Shown here piece after piece: positions 31,347 through 40,163 of a stretch of 64,000 nucleotides of DNA; the stretch's first letter is position 1; each line of letters begins with the position of its first letter. Position numbers and translations under genes: made by a program. The notes under the pieces were generated by a model that was not told where the DNA came from, made no database searches, and saw only the letters and a list, made by a program, of their open reading frames with translations. Source of the stretch: Desulfofundulus kuznetsovii DSM 6115 (GTDB taxonomy: Bacteria; Bacillota; Desulfotomaculia; Desulfotomaculales; Desulfovirgulaceae); assembly GCF_000214705.1 (NCBI RefSeq), contig NC_015573.1, positions 891,001-955,000 of the forward strand. The letters are read 5' to 3'.

Positions 31347-33125
31347 GTGGTATTGGTTGAGAAAATGGTGTCTGGGTTTCGTAGCGATTTTAATAGGCTC
31401 AGCCTCCTGAGTTGCTTCCCTAAGGAGGTTACCTTAGAGGAAGCTAATGCAAAGATTGAAAAGATGACAAATCTGTCGTGTTTCTTTGAGACAGTATCTG
31501 AATTAAATGCTTTTATTTCGTCTCTTTACTCTGGAGCAGAACTGACTCTGTATCGTGAAAAGAATGGGAGGCAGTGGGGGGATTATCAAACCCCTATTTC
31601 GTTTGCTACAGAGATTTGTAAGTATCTTGTCGACTATGGATGCCGGCCTAAAGTTGTAATTGAGCCGACGTCTGGCGAAGGAAATTTTATTAGAGCAGCG
31701 GCTGATAGTTTCCCTGAGGCTAAACATATCTACGGCGTTGAAATTCAGCCTGTTTATGTATCTCTGTCAAAGCTTAACTTATTGTTTCATGCATTATCAA
31801 ATGGGCCTTTCGGGCCTAAGATTAGCGTATGCAGGGATAATATTTTCACCCATCAATTCCCGGCTTGGATTACCGATACCAAAGACGAAATCCTTGTTTT
31901 AGGCAATCCACCTTGGGTTACAAATGCAGAACTTAGCACCCTTGACTCAGATAATGTTCCGATGAAGGAGAACTTTAAGGGTTTTAACGGTTTGGATGCG
32001 CTCACTGGGAAGTCTAACTTTGATATTTCCGAGTATATTATTTGGCGACTTCTGGAGTTGTTTCATGAGCATAAAGGCTATCTAGCGTTGTTATGTAAGA
32101 ATGTAGTTATAAGGAATATTGTACAAGAACTTCCAAAGCGATGCTTTAAGGTTGGAGACATTAAAGCCTTTAAAATAGATGCAAAAAAGCTCTTCAACGC
32201 AAACGTAGAGGCTTCCTTAATGTTGCTTCGCTTTGGAGTATCTGACACTGAGGCCAAATGTAGCGTATATTCCTGGGAGGATACTAAAGACCAAGTGATT
32301 AACGTTTTTGGGTGGGTAGGGAATAAGTTTGTTTCCAATGTCGATAGCTACCAACGATGGCAAAATATGGACGGAAATTGCCCATACATCTGGCGTCAAG
32401 GGTTAAAACATGACTGTTCCAAAGTAATGGAACTTATAAAGTGTGGGGGAATCTACAAGAATGCTATTGGTGAACAAGTTGACGTGGAGCATGAGGTCGT
32501 TTACCCTTTACTCAAAAGCTCTGACTTGAAGGGATTTGCCGTCACAACTTCAAGATTATGGGTTCCCGTTGTGCAGCGAAAGATAGGTGAAGATACTTCT
32601 TATATCGAAATGCAGTATCCTAAACTATGGGCCTATCTAATTAAGCATCAATCGTATTTTGATGCTCGGAAGTCATCAATCTACAAGGGTAAGCCTAGAT
32701 TCTCTATTTTTGGGATTGGTGAATACTCATTTGCACCTTATAAAGTTGCTATCTCAGGGATGTATAAAACAGCGAATTTCGTATTAATCATGCCTATCGA
32801 TGGTAAACCGGTGATGCTGGACGATACATGTTACTTTCTAGGTTTTGAATCATACAAAGATTCTTTGTTTGTGTGTAGCGCCTTAAACAGCGAGCCAGTC
32901 CAAGATTTCATCAAGGCCTTAGTGTTTTTGGACTCAAAGCGCCCATACAAGAAGGAATTGTTGATGAGGATTGATCTGCGTGAGGTTTTTAAATACCTGA
33001 CCTTTGAAACATTAACTGATGTTTGGGTCAAACATAGTTATAAGCCTAGTGTTGATTGTACTAGAGAAGACTATGCTAATTTTCTTGACCGACTCTTTGC
33101 CAGTGAGATGACAAACTACCTTTGA
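31347..33125 (+). CDS. N6-adenine DNA methyltransferase (type II)
   Basis: 592 residues. VIEPTSGEGNFIRAA (SAM motif I, near residue 104) precedes ILVLGNPPW (motif IV, near 185), the order of gamma-class adenine methyltransferases. The C-terminal 300 residues probably hold the target-recognition domain. It starts 16 bases after the endonuclease gene. The pair is a restriction-modification system acquired recently, to judge by base composition. Confidence 0.88.
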   Translation: MVLVEKMVSGFRSDFNRLSLLSCFPKEVTLEEANAKIEKMTNLSCFFETVSELNAFISSLYSGAELTLYREKNGRQWGDYQTPISFATEICKYLVDYGCRPKVVIEPTSGEGNFIRAAADSFPEAKHIYGVEIQPVYVSLSKLNLLFHALSNGPFGPKISVCRDNIFTHQFPAWITDTKDEILVLGNPPWVTNAELSTLDSDNVPMKENFKGFNGLDALTGKSNFDISEYIIWRLLELFHEHKGYLALLCKNVVIRNIVQELPKRCFKVGDIKAFKIDAKKLFNANVEASLMLLRFGVSDTEAKCSVYSWEDTKDQVINVFGWVGNKFVSNVDSYQRWQNMDGNCPYIWRQGLKHDCSKVMELIKCGGIYKNAIGEQVDVEHEVVYPLLKSSDLKGFAVTTSRLWVPVVQRKIGEDTSYIEMQYPKLWAYLIKHQSYFDARKSSIYKGKPRFSIFGIGEYSFAPYKVAISGMYKTANFVLIMPIDGKPVMLDDTCYFLGFESYKDSLFVCSALNSEPVQDFIKALVFLDSKRPYKKELLMRIDLREVFKYLTFETLTDVWVKHSYKPSVDCTREDYANFLDRLFASEMTNYL

Positions 33126-33238
33126 CAGATAATGTTGGCAAACTCCTAAAAACTGAAGGACAGCCGGTTGATGAAGAGTGTAACCCGATTTACTTATCGA
33201 GAGCTGTACAGGAAAAGATTGAAATGAACGTCCGGTAA
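33122..33238 (+). CDS. Possible 38-residue ORF after the methyltransferase
   Basis: TTG 33122 overlaps the methyltransferase stop and reads MTDNVGKLLKTEGQPVDEE ... EKIEMNVR. Composition is protein-like, but no family is known. It may be the tail of a lost gene or a small controller. Confidence 0.3.
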   Translation: MTDNVGKLLKTEGQPVDEECNPIYLSRAVQEKIEMNVR

Positions 33239-33349
33239 TGCCCAGTAGAACGGCCTCCGGAATGTTCCTAAAAGGGGTGAATACCCGAGGTGACAGACAC
33301 GTGACACGGGAATTCACAGTATAGAGCGGTTTATACAGAAGGGAAGAAA

Positions 33350-34123
33350 CTGTGTGGGGTAAGCGTTGACGGGGAATACATCGTAACCGTCAAAGGCCGC
33401 ACCATCACCGCCACCGAGTGGCTCTCCTGGCGGGAGCGAGGCTTAAGCAATACTGAGATAGCCGCCGTGCTGGGCATCAGCCCCTCGATGGCTCGCGTCG
33501 TAGCACGGAAATTCCGCCAGGCCGGGGTGCCCGACCCGCAGTACAGGAAACGAAAGCCCGGCCCGGTAAAGATTCTCAACACCGCCACCGATGTTGGGGC
33601 CTACGTGCTGGGGGTGCTGTGGGGCACGGCCTCCCCCTCCGGAGAGGGCTACTGGGTACGCCACCGCGACAGGTGGTACGTGGACGTTGTGCGGGAACAC
33701 CTGGGTGTTACGGCGTGCGGTCATGAAAGTTACTCCAGGACCGGGAACCAGTGGCGGCTGAAGATAATCCGCGCGGCGGACGTGGTTACGGTGAGGAGCC
33801 TCCTGGAACATCACGGGTGGACTCCACGGAAGACCCCGGAGAGGTCGTACCCTTCCGGAAATATCGACGACAGGGGCTTCGTGCGGGCCTGGGTGGAACT
33901 GCACTCCTCGGCAGATGTGGCCCGCACCGGGCGGAAGAGAATGCTTACGCCCAGGCTGAGGGTATACGGCAGCCAGCCCCTGCTGGACGAATTAAATCAG
34001 GTCGTGGCCGCAGGTGTGGGCCTACCGCCGCGGAAGTTGCAGAGGGTGGCCACGGGAACAGGCGAAACCTGGTGCCTGTATTATACCGGGGGGAGCTTCC
34101 GGGCCGTGGTAGACTGGCTCTAA
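33350..34123 (+). CDS. HTH plus LAGLIDADG-like protein (start uncertain)
   Basis: About 257 residues if started at CTG 33350 (AGAAGGGAAG upstream). No ATG/GTG/TTG occurs in frame between the upstream stop at 33302 and GTG 33467, which would cut into the HTH (WRERGLSNTEIAAVLGISPS). AYVLGVLWGTASPSGEGYWV and FVRAWVELHSSADVARTGRK resemble the two LAGLIDADG half-motifs, with FRAVVDWL at the end. It is likely a homing-endonuclease-derived DNA-binding protein. The acidic active-site residues are not clearly kept. Confidence 0.55.
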   Translation: MCGVSVDGEYIVTVKGRTITATEWLSWRERGLSNTEIAAVLGISPSMARVVARKFRQAGVPDPQYRKRKPGPVKILNTATDVGAYVLGVLWGTASPSGEGYWVRHRDRWYVDVVREHLGVTACGHESYSRTGNQWRLKIIRAADVVTVRSLLEHHGWTPRKTPERSYPSGNIDDRGFVRAWVELHSSADVARTGRKRMLTPRLRVYGSQPLLDELNQVVAAGVGLPPRKLQRVATGTGETWCLYYTGGSFRAVVDWL

Positions 34124-34245
34124 GCCGGGGCGGGAGTGTACAATCCGGTGGTGTGGGAAAGGTTCAAAGAAGTATTTCGGCAAACAGGAAACTGACGCGG
34201 CCCGGTATCGGAAGGATGTCGGGCCGAAAATTTTTTCAAAGGACA

Positions 34246-34299
34246 TTGACAGCCTACGAATTCGTAGTTATAATAAAAGTAGAAGCTACGAATCCGTAG
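34246..34299 (+). promoter_or_regulatory. Promoter with twin palindromic operators
   Basis: TTGACA (34246-34251), a 17-base spacer and TATAAT (34269-34274) form a consensus sigma-A promoter. CTACGAATTCGTAG (34254-34267) fills the spacer, and CTACGAATCCGTAG (34286-34299) lies at about +6 to +19 and abuts the SD. The two centres are 32 bases apart. This is a classical repressor layout. Confidence 0.85.
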
Positions 34300-34309
34300 G
34301 AGGGATAAA

Positions 34310-35143
34310 ATGAAGAAGGTCGAAATCGTTGATCGTTGGGAAAACTTCCCTGTTGAAAATGAAGCCTACACCATAGGCCGCGACTCCGAATCCGGCAGGT
34401 GGTTTTTCGCCTGGGGACCCGATTGGCCCCGGAAGCTCACCCGCTTCGGCGACGGCGTGCCGGAAGACGGCTGGTATGTCCCGGCAAACCTGGAAGAACC
34501 GCTGGCCCACAGCGGGATCGAGTGGTTTGATACAGAGGAGGAGGCCCTGCGGGCACGGGAAGGAGCCATAAGGTGCTTCGATACCGTATCCAACCGGAAC
34601 CTCGTTCCGGGTATGGATGTGGACGCGGTCATCTACACGACCGAAAACCGCGGCGACCGCGCTACCCTCACGCTCCGGATACCGCGCGCGGGCACTCTGT
34701 ACCTCACCGTAGATCCGGAAGGCATATTCCTCCAGGGCAACCTCGACCACGCATATCTCTACAGTCTCGGCGAGAGATACGTGTGTGGTCCGGCACACAC
34801 GATATACGAGGACGTAGCCGCGGCCCTGGCCGAGGCGGTGGAAGAGTCCGGGTTCCCGCTCCCCGGGGAGTTGAAATGGGAACTGTCGGACTACGGGATC
34901 CGCTGGGTGGGAGATTTTGTCGGGGGGATCGACCGCGAGTCGGTCTCCCTCGACCTGGAAAACCCCCTCTGGGAAGTGGTTACTACGAAGGAGGCCGCTC
35001 AAGAGTGGGGCGTAGCTGACGCCACCATCCGGCAGTACATCCTGGAAGGGAAGTTTCGACCGGACGAAGTTAGAAAGTCCGGCGGGACGTGGCTGATCAA
35101 ACGCGGTGCCCTGTGGCGGGTGTTCGGGGTGCCGAAAAGGTAA
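34310..35143 (+). CDS. HTH-domain protein, likely autoregulated
   Basis: 277 residues. The first 220 residues are unassigned (EIVDRWENFPVENEAYTIG). The C-terminus (TTKEAAQEWGVADATIRQYI ... GTWLIKRGALWRVFG) is a MerR/excisionase-type helix-turn-helix. AGGAGGG lies 6 bases before ATG 34310 and touches the second operator. Probably a repressor of its own promoter. The N-terminal domain may sense a ligand or partner. Confidence 0.6.
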   Translation: MKKVEIVDRWENFPVENEAYTIGRDSESGRWFFAWGPDWPRKLTRFGDGVPEDGWYVPANLEEPLAHSGIEWFDTEEEALRAREGAIRCFDTVSNRNLVPGMDVDAVIYTTENRGDRATLTLRIPRAGTLYLTVDPEGIFLQGNLDHAYLYSLGERYVCGPAHTIYEDVAAALAEAVEESGFPLPGELKWELSDYGIRWVGDFVGGIDRESVSLDLENPLWEVVTTKEAAQEWGVADATIRQYILEGKFRPDEVRKSGGTWLIKRGALWRVFGVPKR

Positions 35144-35158
35144 TCCGGCGGGATCAAT

Positions 35159-36613
35159 ATGTTCGACCTGGTGTTCACGGATATTAGCAAGAGGAAAAAA
35201 CTGAGCGACTTCCGCGGCGTGTGGCTCTTCCTGGCCGGGAAGTGCCCGCGCTGCGGCAGGCACGTGGCCTGTGCGGTCGCCGAAGTGGAAGACCCGGACA
35301 AGTTCCCCGATGTGTACCTGCCGCACCTGGAATGCTGCAGGCGTTTCCCGCCCGTCGAAGTGGCGATTGTCGCCGATGGGCAGGTCAGGGTATTGGATCC
35401 GCTAGGGAAGATCATGAACCTGGACCTGGGAGTATGCGCCACTTCCCCCCGCATGTGGAACCAGGTGGTCCTGTGGAACGCCTGCGATAAAATACTGCCC
35501 GGAAAACAGAAGCTGCCCGCGTTTCCGGAACTTTCCGGACCGGCCGGTATGTGGCTGAAAGAAATTTCAGCCATAATCATCAACAAGGAAAAGTTTGTCC
35601 AGAAGGGCCTGCTCTTTTCCGAGAAGGAAGCGGAAAAGATCAACAAGCAGCGATTATACGACGAACTCTGGAAACTGCCCTTCGCGATCTACCGGTGGTC
35701 CGAAAATCTCCCGGATTTTCAGACCGACGCAGCGTTCGCCCTCTACCGCGCTCTATACAGGGCGGTCAGCGGGGACGGGAGACTCCTTGTAGGGATGGAC
35801 GGAGAGAAGCCGCTGTTTGCCGAATTTAGCGTCCCAGAGGGGGCCGTGAAAAGCGACGGCCGCACCGGGGTTCTGGATCACGTCTGGCCCTTCGACATGT
35901 TTGCCTTCTCATTCGGGTTTTTAAAAGAACCCGAAGTAATGAAGAACTTTTTGGCCGTATTTGTCCTGGGCACGGTCACCGACAGCGAGCTGTTGGACGC
36001 CACGCTCGAAAAGATCAGGACGGGCCGTTGCTACACCCTTACTCCCGGCGGGGTCAGGGCAGTCCTGCCGAAAGACGAAATTACCGGAGTGCGGGAACTC
36101 GTTATGGAGGAAAGAGACAGCACGGTGTTTGCCGTGGCTAAAGTCAGCGAACAAATATTCTTCCCGGTGTGGTTCGACTGGCGGGAAGGGTTCGGCTTCT
36201 CCCCGTGGCAGGTGCAGAACGGGTTTGCCCCAGGAAAAGACCCATTCATCCACCTCCTTGCAAAGACGTTCTGCGAGCTGGTCACGGCCAGGAGCAAGGA
36301 AATCAGAAACCGGGTATATTCGGGGGAATGCGGGAAGGCCGTTCTCCTTCCCGGGGAAGGCGAAGTTCGTATTAAGAGGACGGTGTACATAGGCAGGAGT
36401 GGAGGCGGCGGGACGGGGATCGTACGGCGCAAACTCCCAACGGCTAGAAAGGCCCCGGCCCCGCACGCCGTAGCCGGCCACTTGAGGCGGGTCAGGAAAT
36501 CGGCAAGCCCCGAAGCGGTGGAGAGAGCAAAGAACTATGGAATTGAAGTGCCTGAAGGATTCACGTTCGTCAGGCCCTTTAATAAAGGGGAAGGAGGTGA
36601 GTTTAACAGATAA
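35159..36613 (+). CDS. Hypothetical protein with zinc-ribbon-like start and basic tail
   Basis: 484 residues. CPRCGRHVACAV (residues 24-35) followed by LECCRRF suggests a zinc ribbon. The C-terminal 75 residues are Arg-rich (TVYIGRSGGGGTGIVRRK, AVAGHLRRVRKS, IEVPEGFTFVRPF). That tail resembles plasmid or phage proteins of unknown function known to me only as hypotheticals. It starts 15 bases after the HTH gene and may share its promoter. Confidence 0.55.
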   Translation: MFDLVFTDISKRKKLSDFRGVWLFLAGKCPRCGRHVACAVAEVEDPDKFPDVYLPHLECCRRFPPVEVAIVADGQVRVLDPLGKIMNLDLGVCATSPRMWNQVVLWNACDKILPGKQKLPAFPELSGPAGMWLKEISAIIINKEKFVQKGLLFSEKEAEKINKQRLYDELWKLPFAIYRWSENLPDFQTDAAFALYRALYRAVSGDGRLLVGMDGEKPLFAEFSVPEGAVKSDGRTGVLDHVWPFDMFAFSFGFLKEPEVMKNFLAVFVLGTVTDSELLDATLEKIRTGRCYTLTPGGVRAVLPKDEITGVRELVMEERDSTVFAVAKVSEQIFFPVWFDWREGFGFSPWQVQNGFAPGKDPFIHLLAKTFCELVTARSKEIRNRVYSGECGKAVLLPGEGEVRIKRTVYIGRSGGGGTGIVRRKLPTARKAPAPHAVAGHLRRVRKSASPEAVERAKNYGIEVPEGFTFVRPFNKGEGGEFNR

Positions 36614-36780
36614 GGAGGTATTATAAGGCTTGCTTTGTGGAATTAGGTATCAATTTTATTGCTTTTGATGCCCGTAAAATGGGAACTGGTTTCTAACCAT
36701 CCGTATAATCTATGTTGTTCCTATACTGGAATTTAAGATTGTCCGGTGGTTCTAATACTATGACACGAGGGGGTTATGGT

Positions 36781-37830
36781 GTGAAAAAGAAATTGTTTAT
36801 TTTGGTATTGTTAGTAATGTCTTTAGGTTTATTTACTGGATGTAGCTCTAATTCAACCTCCAAATCAGTTATAAATAATCAAAAAGCATCAACACCTCAA
36901 AAGTTTCGTTACATAAAAACAATTAATCCTTTTCAACAGTCCTGTGTATTTGATGCGATACAGGCTCTTCCTAATGGAGATGTGGTAGCAGCAGCGGATG
37001 TTTCCAATCAAAGCCGGTTAATTACAATAAAGCCAGATGATAACACCATTATCGGACCTCAACTAAAATTTGCCAGGTATTACATAAATGGAGATGCGGT
37101 AACGTCAATTGGATTGTTAAATAACAGTACTATTTTGCTAGGAAATATAGATGGACAAATTATTCAATGGGATGGACAGGGCGAACCAAGTATATGGAAA
37201 GATTCGTTGCCCGATACCTATCCAAGTATTGGTGGTAATATTGGAATAATAGCGATTAAGAAGTTCAATGATGGGAAGGTTTTACTGGCTTGTGGTGATG
37301 ACCGCATGTTTATTGTTGATAGTAATGGAAATTATATATGGTCGTACAAGAAAGGAACATTTAGTGATTCTGCATTATGTGCGGATGGAGATATAATAGG
37401 TGTTAATGGAGAAAATATTTATAAGATTAACTCCCTTGGTCAATTGCAAAAAGTAGGATCAAATCCATACGGTAAGCAAGGAATATGTACAGTGGTAGCT
37501 CTAAAGAATGGATCTGCAATCTTTTGCGATGAAGGTGGAAACATCTTTTCAATGACAAAGGACTATACTCTTAAGAAATTGGGCACTACATCGACTTTAA
37601 AAAAGGCTGAAACAGGAGTAGCACTTAATAATAATACAGCAATACTTGTCGAAAAAAGATATGAACTAAATAAGCCTGATAATCTGATTTTCTGTACACA
37701 GGATAAAATTGAGAAAATGGAGGATATACAGGGTACATCAGGTTCTGTAGTAACTGTTACTCAGAGAGCGAACGGGGATATTATTTTTGGCACCAATAGC
37801 GGTGAATTAGTTGTCTATGGTATCAGGTAA
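36781..37830 (+). CDS. AT-rich beta-propeller-like lipoprotein
   Basis: 349 residues. Lipoprotein signal MKKKLFILVLLVMSLGLFTG|C, then blades such as VFDAIQALPNGDVVAAADVS and RMFIVDSNGNYIWSYKK of WD40/PQQ-like type. GTG 36781 has GAGGGGG upstream. Codon use is clearly AT-rich next to its neighbours, indicating separate acquisition. It is probably a surface protein; binding partner unknown. Confidence 0.7.
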   Translation: MKKKLFILVLLVMSLGLFTGCSSNSTSKSVINNQKASTPQKFRYIKTINPFQQSCVFDAIQALPNGDVVAAADVSNQSRLITIKPDDNTIIGPQLKFARYYINGDAVTSIGLLNNSTILLGNIDGQIIQWDGQGEPSIWKDSLPDTYPSIGGNIGIIAIKKFNDGKVLLACGDDRMFIVDSNGNYIWSYKKGTFSDSALCADGDIIGVNGENIYKINSLGQLQKVGSNPYGKQGICTVVALKNGSAIFCDEGGNIFSMTKDYTLKKLGTTSTLKKAETGVALNNNTAILVEKRYELNKPDNLIFCTQDKIEKMEDIQGTSGSVVTVTQRANGDIIFGTNSGELVVYGIR

Positions 37831-38232
37831 TCAACACGTTCCTTCCAACAAGATGCTGTCGCATAACTATCGGGCAGCGGTCGTCCTCCGTCGCTCCATG
37901 TTGCGGGCCGGACAAAACATCAGCCTACCTCGAAGCAAACCTGGTAGCACTGTATATGCACCGGAAGTCTACATTCCTTATAAAACAGTTTACAGCGTGA
38001 GTAATTGAATCATTGTATCAATACTGATATTTGCGCGATTCGCGCTGCTGGTTCACTAACCTCGGCTGCGCCATGTTTCATACTCCGTCCTCCGCAATGT
38101 CACTCCTTAAGGGATGACTGCCGCCCGTTTGGCTTCTGGTTTTGCAACAATATCAATGAAATATCAATGAAAGGAAGAAAAAATGGACGACAAGATAACA
38201 GCGCGGTTAACATCGACCGCGCTATTCCTTTT
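37831..38232 (+). other. Non-coding stretch before parM
   Basis: No supported gene. AATATCAATGA occurs twice in tandem (38149-38170). Otherwise only short spurious frames are visible. It ends in the terminator at 38201-38232. An origin could lie here, but no iteron set or DnaA-box cluster was recognised. Confidence 0.5.
38201..38232 (+). terminator. Terminator before parM
   Basis: GCGCGGT at 38201-38207 pairs with ACCGCGC at 38216-38222, followed by ATTCCTTTTT. Confidence 0.75.
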
Positions 38233-38264
38233 TATAACGAAAAAACTTGAAGGGAGCTGATATT

Positions 38265-39338
38265 TTGCTCATCTCGATTGACCTCGGCTACGGCTACACA
38301 AAGGCCATTTCTGAAAAAGGCCGTGCTATTTTCCCTTCCGTACTGGCCCCGGCCCAGGAGAGTGGCCTGGACTATGGAAAATCCTACGGCCACATCCTGG
38401 AATACCGCAGGTCCGGTGAAATTTACAGGCAGATGGTTTTCGTGGGAGAGCTGGCCCGAAAGGGAGGGCGTGCCGCCCGGGTTTCTCTTTCACGAGATAA
38501 ATTTAAGCAGGACGAAACCATGCTTTACGCCCTGACGGCCGCATATCTGGTCGGAGCCGAGAAATATGTGAGTTTAGCGGTTGGGCTGCCTCTGGATTAT
38601 TATCGCCTGCGCAAACAGGAAACTGAGGACTTCCTCCGGTCAATTAACGCCTACGTTTCTGTGGACGGCGGGCCTGAAAAGTACATCAGCTTCATGTCTG
38701 TCAAAGTTCTCCCGCAGGCGGTGGGCGCACTCTACGCTCAAACCAGGCTCCCGCAAAAAGGACTTCTGGGTGTTATAGACATCGGTTTCTGCACGACCGA
38801 CTGCGTTCTGGTCGAGTGCCTGCCGGACGACGTGGTCTTGCTTAAATCGTACACCCTTTCCCTGGACATCGCAGTTTCCACGGCAGTCAAATTGTTTCGG
38901 GACAAGTTTGCGGAAAAAACCGGCATCCCGCTGTCGCCCGTCGACGCCTTTGACTTCTGGGTTAAAGGAGAGCGGGAAATTCCCGTACAGGGCCGTCCCG
39001 TTGATGTGGGTGCGATGATAGACTACGCCCGGCGCGAGGTCGGCAGGAGTTTGGCGCAAACGGTGTTCACCGCATGGTCGGAGAAAGCGGACCTGCTGCA
39101 CGGTGTGCTCCTCTGCGGAGGAGGCGCCCTTGAGTTCAGGGATGAAGTTGTCCGCCTGTTCCCGCAGGCTGAAGTGGTTCCGGATCCCCAGTGGGCCAAC
39201 GCAGTGGGGTTCTACAAGCTGGCGGGTGGTTGTATACAGCCGGAAAGCCAGAAATCACAAGGGTTGGAAGGTGAAAATGAAAGGGCAATGTTTACACCCG
39301 GTGTATACAGCGGCCAGCCCTTGAAAAATAAGGCCTGA
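38265..39338 (+). CDS. parM: ParM/Alp-type actin-like segregation ATPase
   Basis: 357 residues from TTG 38265, with GAAGGGAG upstream. ISIDLGYGYTKA (phosphate 1), LGVIDIGFCTTDCVLV (phosphate 2) and GVLLCGGGALEF (adenosine) are the actin-fold motifs. ParM filaments push plasmid copies apart. Palindromes of the downstream centromere begin inside its last 50 bases, and a small RHH protein follows. This is the strongest sign that the right half of the window is, or was, a plasmid. Confidence 0.88.
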   Translation: MLISIDLGYGYTKAISEKGRAIFPSVLAPAQESGLDYGKSYGHILEYRRSGEIYRQMVFVGELARKGGRAARVSLSRDKFKQDETMLYALTAAYLVGAEKYVSLAVGLPLDYYRLRKQETEDFLRSINAYVSVDGGPEKYISFMSVKVLPQAVGALYAQTRLPQKGLLGVIDIGFCTTDCVLVECLPDDVVLLKSYTLSLDIAVSTAVKLFRDKFAEKTGIPLSPVDAFDFWVKGEREIPVQGRPVDVGAMIDYARREVGRSLAQTVFTAWSEKADLLHGVLLCGGGALEFRDEVVRLFPQAEVVPDPQWANAVGFYKLAGGCIQPESQKSQGLEGENERAMFTPGVYSGQPLKNKA

Positions 39339-39529
39339 AGGCGTAAAAATAGATGTGGGTGTATACACTTTTAGGCCGGTTTACCCGGCAGGTGTATACA
39401 CTTGTGTTGTAAAATCATGCTGGAAGCCTTGTCAGCAGCGGTTTTTCGGGTGTTTACACTGCTGTATACACCGGGGTATTATTAAGGGGTCCGAATCCTT
39501 GCCGGATGCGGCTTCCCCGGTGTAAACAC
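39288..39529 (+). repeat. parC-like iterated palindromes (GTGTATACAC)
   Basis: Seven 10-bp near-palindromes of consensus GTGTWWACAC have centres at 39292.5, 39305.5, 39363.5, 39396.5, 39454.5, 39466.5 and 39524.5. The spacings are 13, 58, 33, 58, 12 and 58 bases. They span the end of parM to the start of the RHH gene, as expected for a centromere and operator bound by ParR. Confidence 0.85.
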
Positions 39530-39536
39530 CCCGGAG

Positions 39537-39848
39537 GTGGTAGTCCTGAAAACCAGGGTCATAAGCCTTCGCCTACCGGAAGACCACTGGATATGGCAGG
39601 AGCGGGACAGGCAATCAGTCATCAGGGTTGCGCTGGACCTTTACCGCCAGATTAGTGACATCCGCGATAAAATAGACGGCATGAACCGCGAGATGGACGA
39701 AATTAAGAGTGCTATCAACGAAATAAAAAATAAGCTTGATAATATGGTCATTGCCGAGCGACCGGCAGCAAACGAACAGAACAACATTGGGTTGTTCGAT
39801 ATAGACCCGCGCCTGGCGCGGGCAAAAGACAGATTACTCGATATATAA
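39537..39848 (+). CDS. parR: ParR-like ribbon-helix-helix adaptor
   Basis: 103 residues at most. VISLRLPEDHWIWQERDRQS followed by a helical coiled segment (DIRDKIDGMNREMDEIKSA) fits an RHH DNA-binding head and a dimer/filament-binding tail. GTG 39537 overlaps the SD GGAGG; CTG 39546 sits at ideal spacing and is a plausible true start (100 residues). It would bind the palindromes upstream and link them to ParM. Confidence 0.7.
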   Translation: MVVLKTRVISLRLPEDHWIWQERDRQSVIRVALDLYRQISDIRDKIDGMNREMDEIKSAINEIKNKLDNMVIAERPAANEQNNIGLFDIDPRLARAKDRLLDI

Positions 39849-39861
39849 AGGCGGTGCCTGC

Positions 39862-40107
39862 ATGTTCGAACCCGCGTACATCCGTTTGGCGCAGGCCGTC
39901 GTGCTCCAGGCTATCAAGGATGTAATAAAACCGGTCAGGTTCAGCTCCAACGATCGTTCAGCCCGGAGTATTAAAGCCGACGCCCGGAAGTTCATCAGAA
40001 AAGCAGTATTAGAAGACGGCTATGAGCGCGGTATATTCGAGCTGGCGGGTATGGATCCCCGGCGGGTCCAGGCTTATTTGGAAGAGAGAATCAGAAAGAA
40101 ATCCTGA
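39862..40107 (+). CDS. Hypothetical 81-residue protein
   Basis: 81 residues, basic and helical (FIRKAVLEDGYERGIFELAG ... DPRRVQAYLEERIRKKS). It follows parR by 13 bases and is closed by a terminator. Possible DNA-binding accessory; family not recognised. Confidence 0.6.
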   Translation: MFEPAYIRLAQAVVLQAIKDVIKPVRFSSNDRSARSIKADARKFIRKAVLEDGYERGIFELAGMDPRRVQAYLEERIRKKS

Positions 40108-40110
40108 CAT

Positions 40111-40141
40111 CCACGGCTCCAAAGTCGTGGTTTTCTTTTTT
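40111..40141 (+). terminator. Terminator after the par operon
   Basis: CCACGGCT and AGTCGTGG arms (one G-T pair), 4-base loop, then TTTTCTTTTTTT. Confidence 0.85.
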
Positions 40142-40163
40142 TAACGATAGGAGGTGAGTAAAG

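Noticed and set aside
34286-35326. 346-codon minus-strand frame
   Set aside because: Shadow of the HTH gene; it would run through the promoter and both operators.
37831-38232. Origin of replication before parM
   Set aside because: Only one 11-bp tandem pair is visible; no iteron family, AT-rich unwinding block or DnaA-box cluster recognised.
38005-38250. 81-codon + strand ORF
   Set aside because: Low-quality composition, no SD, and it runs through the terminator at 38201-38232.
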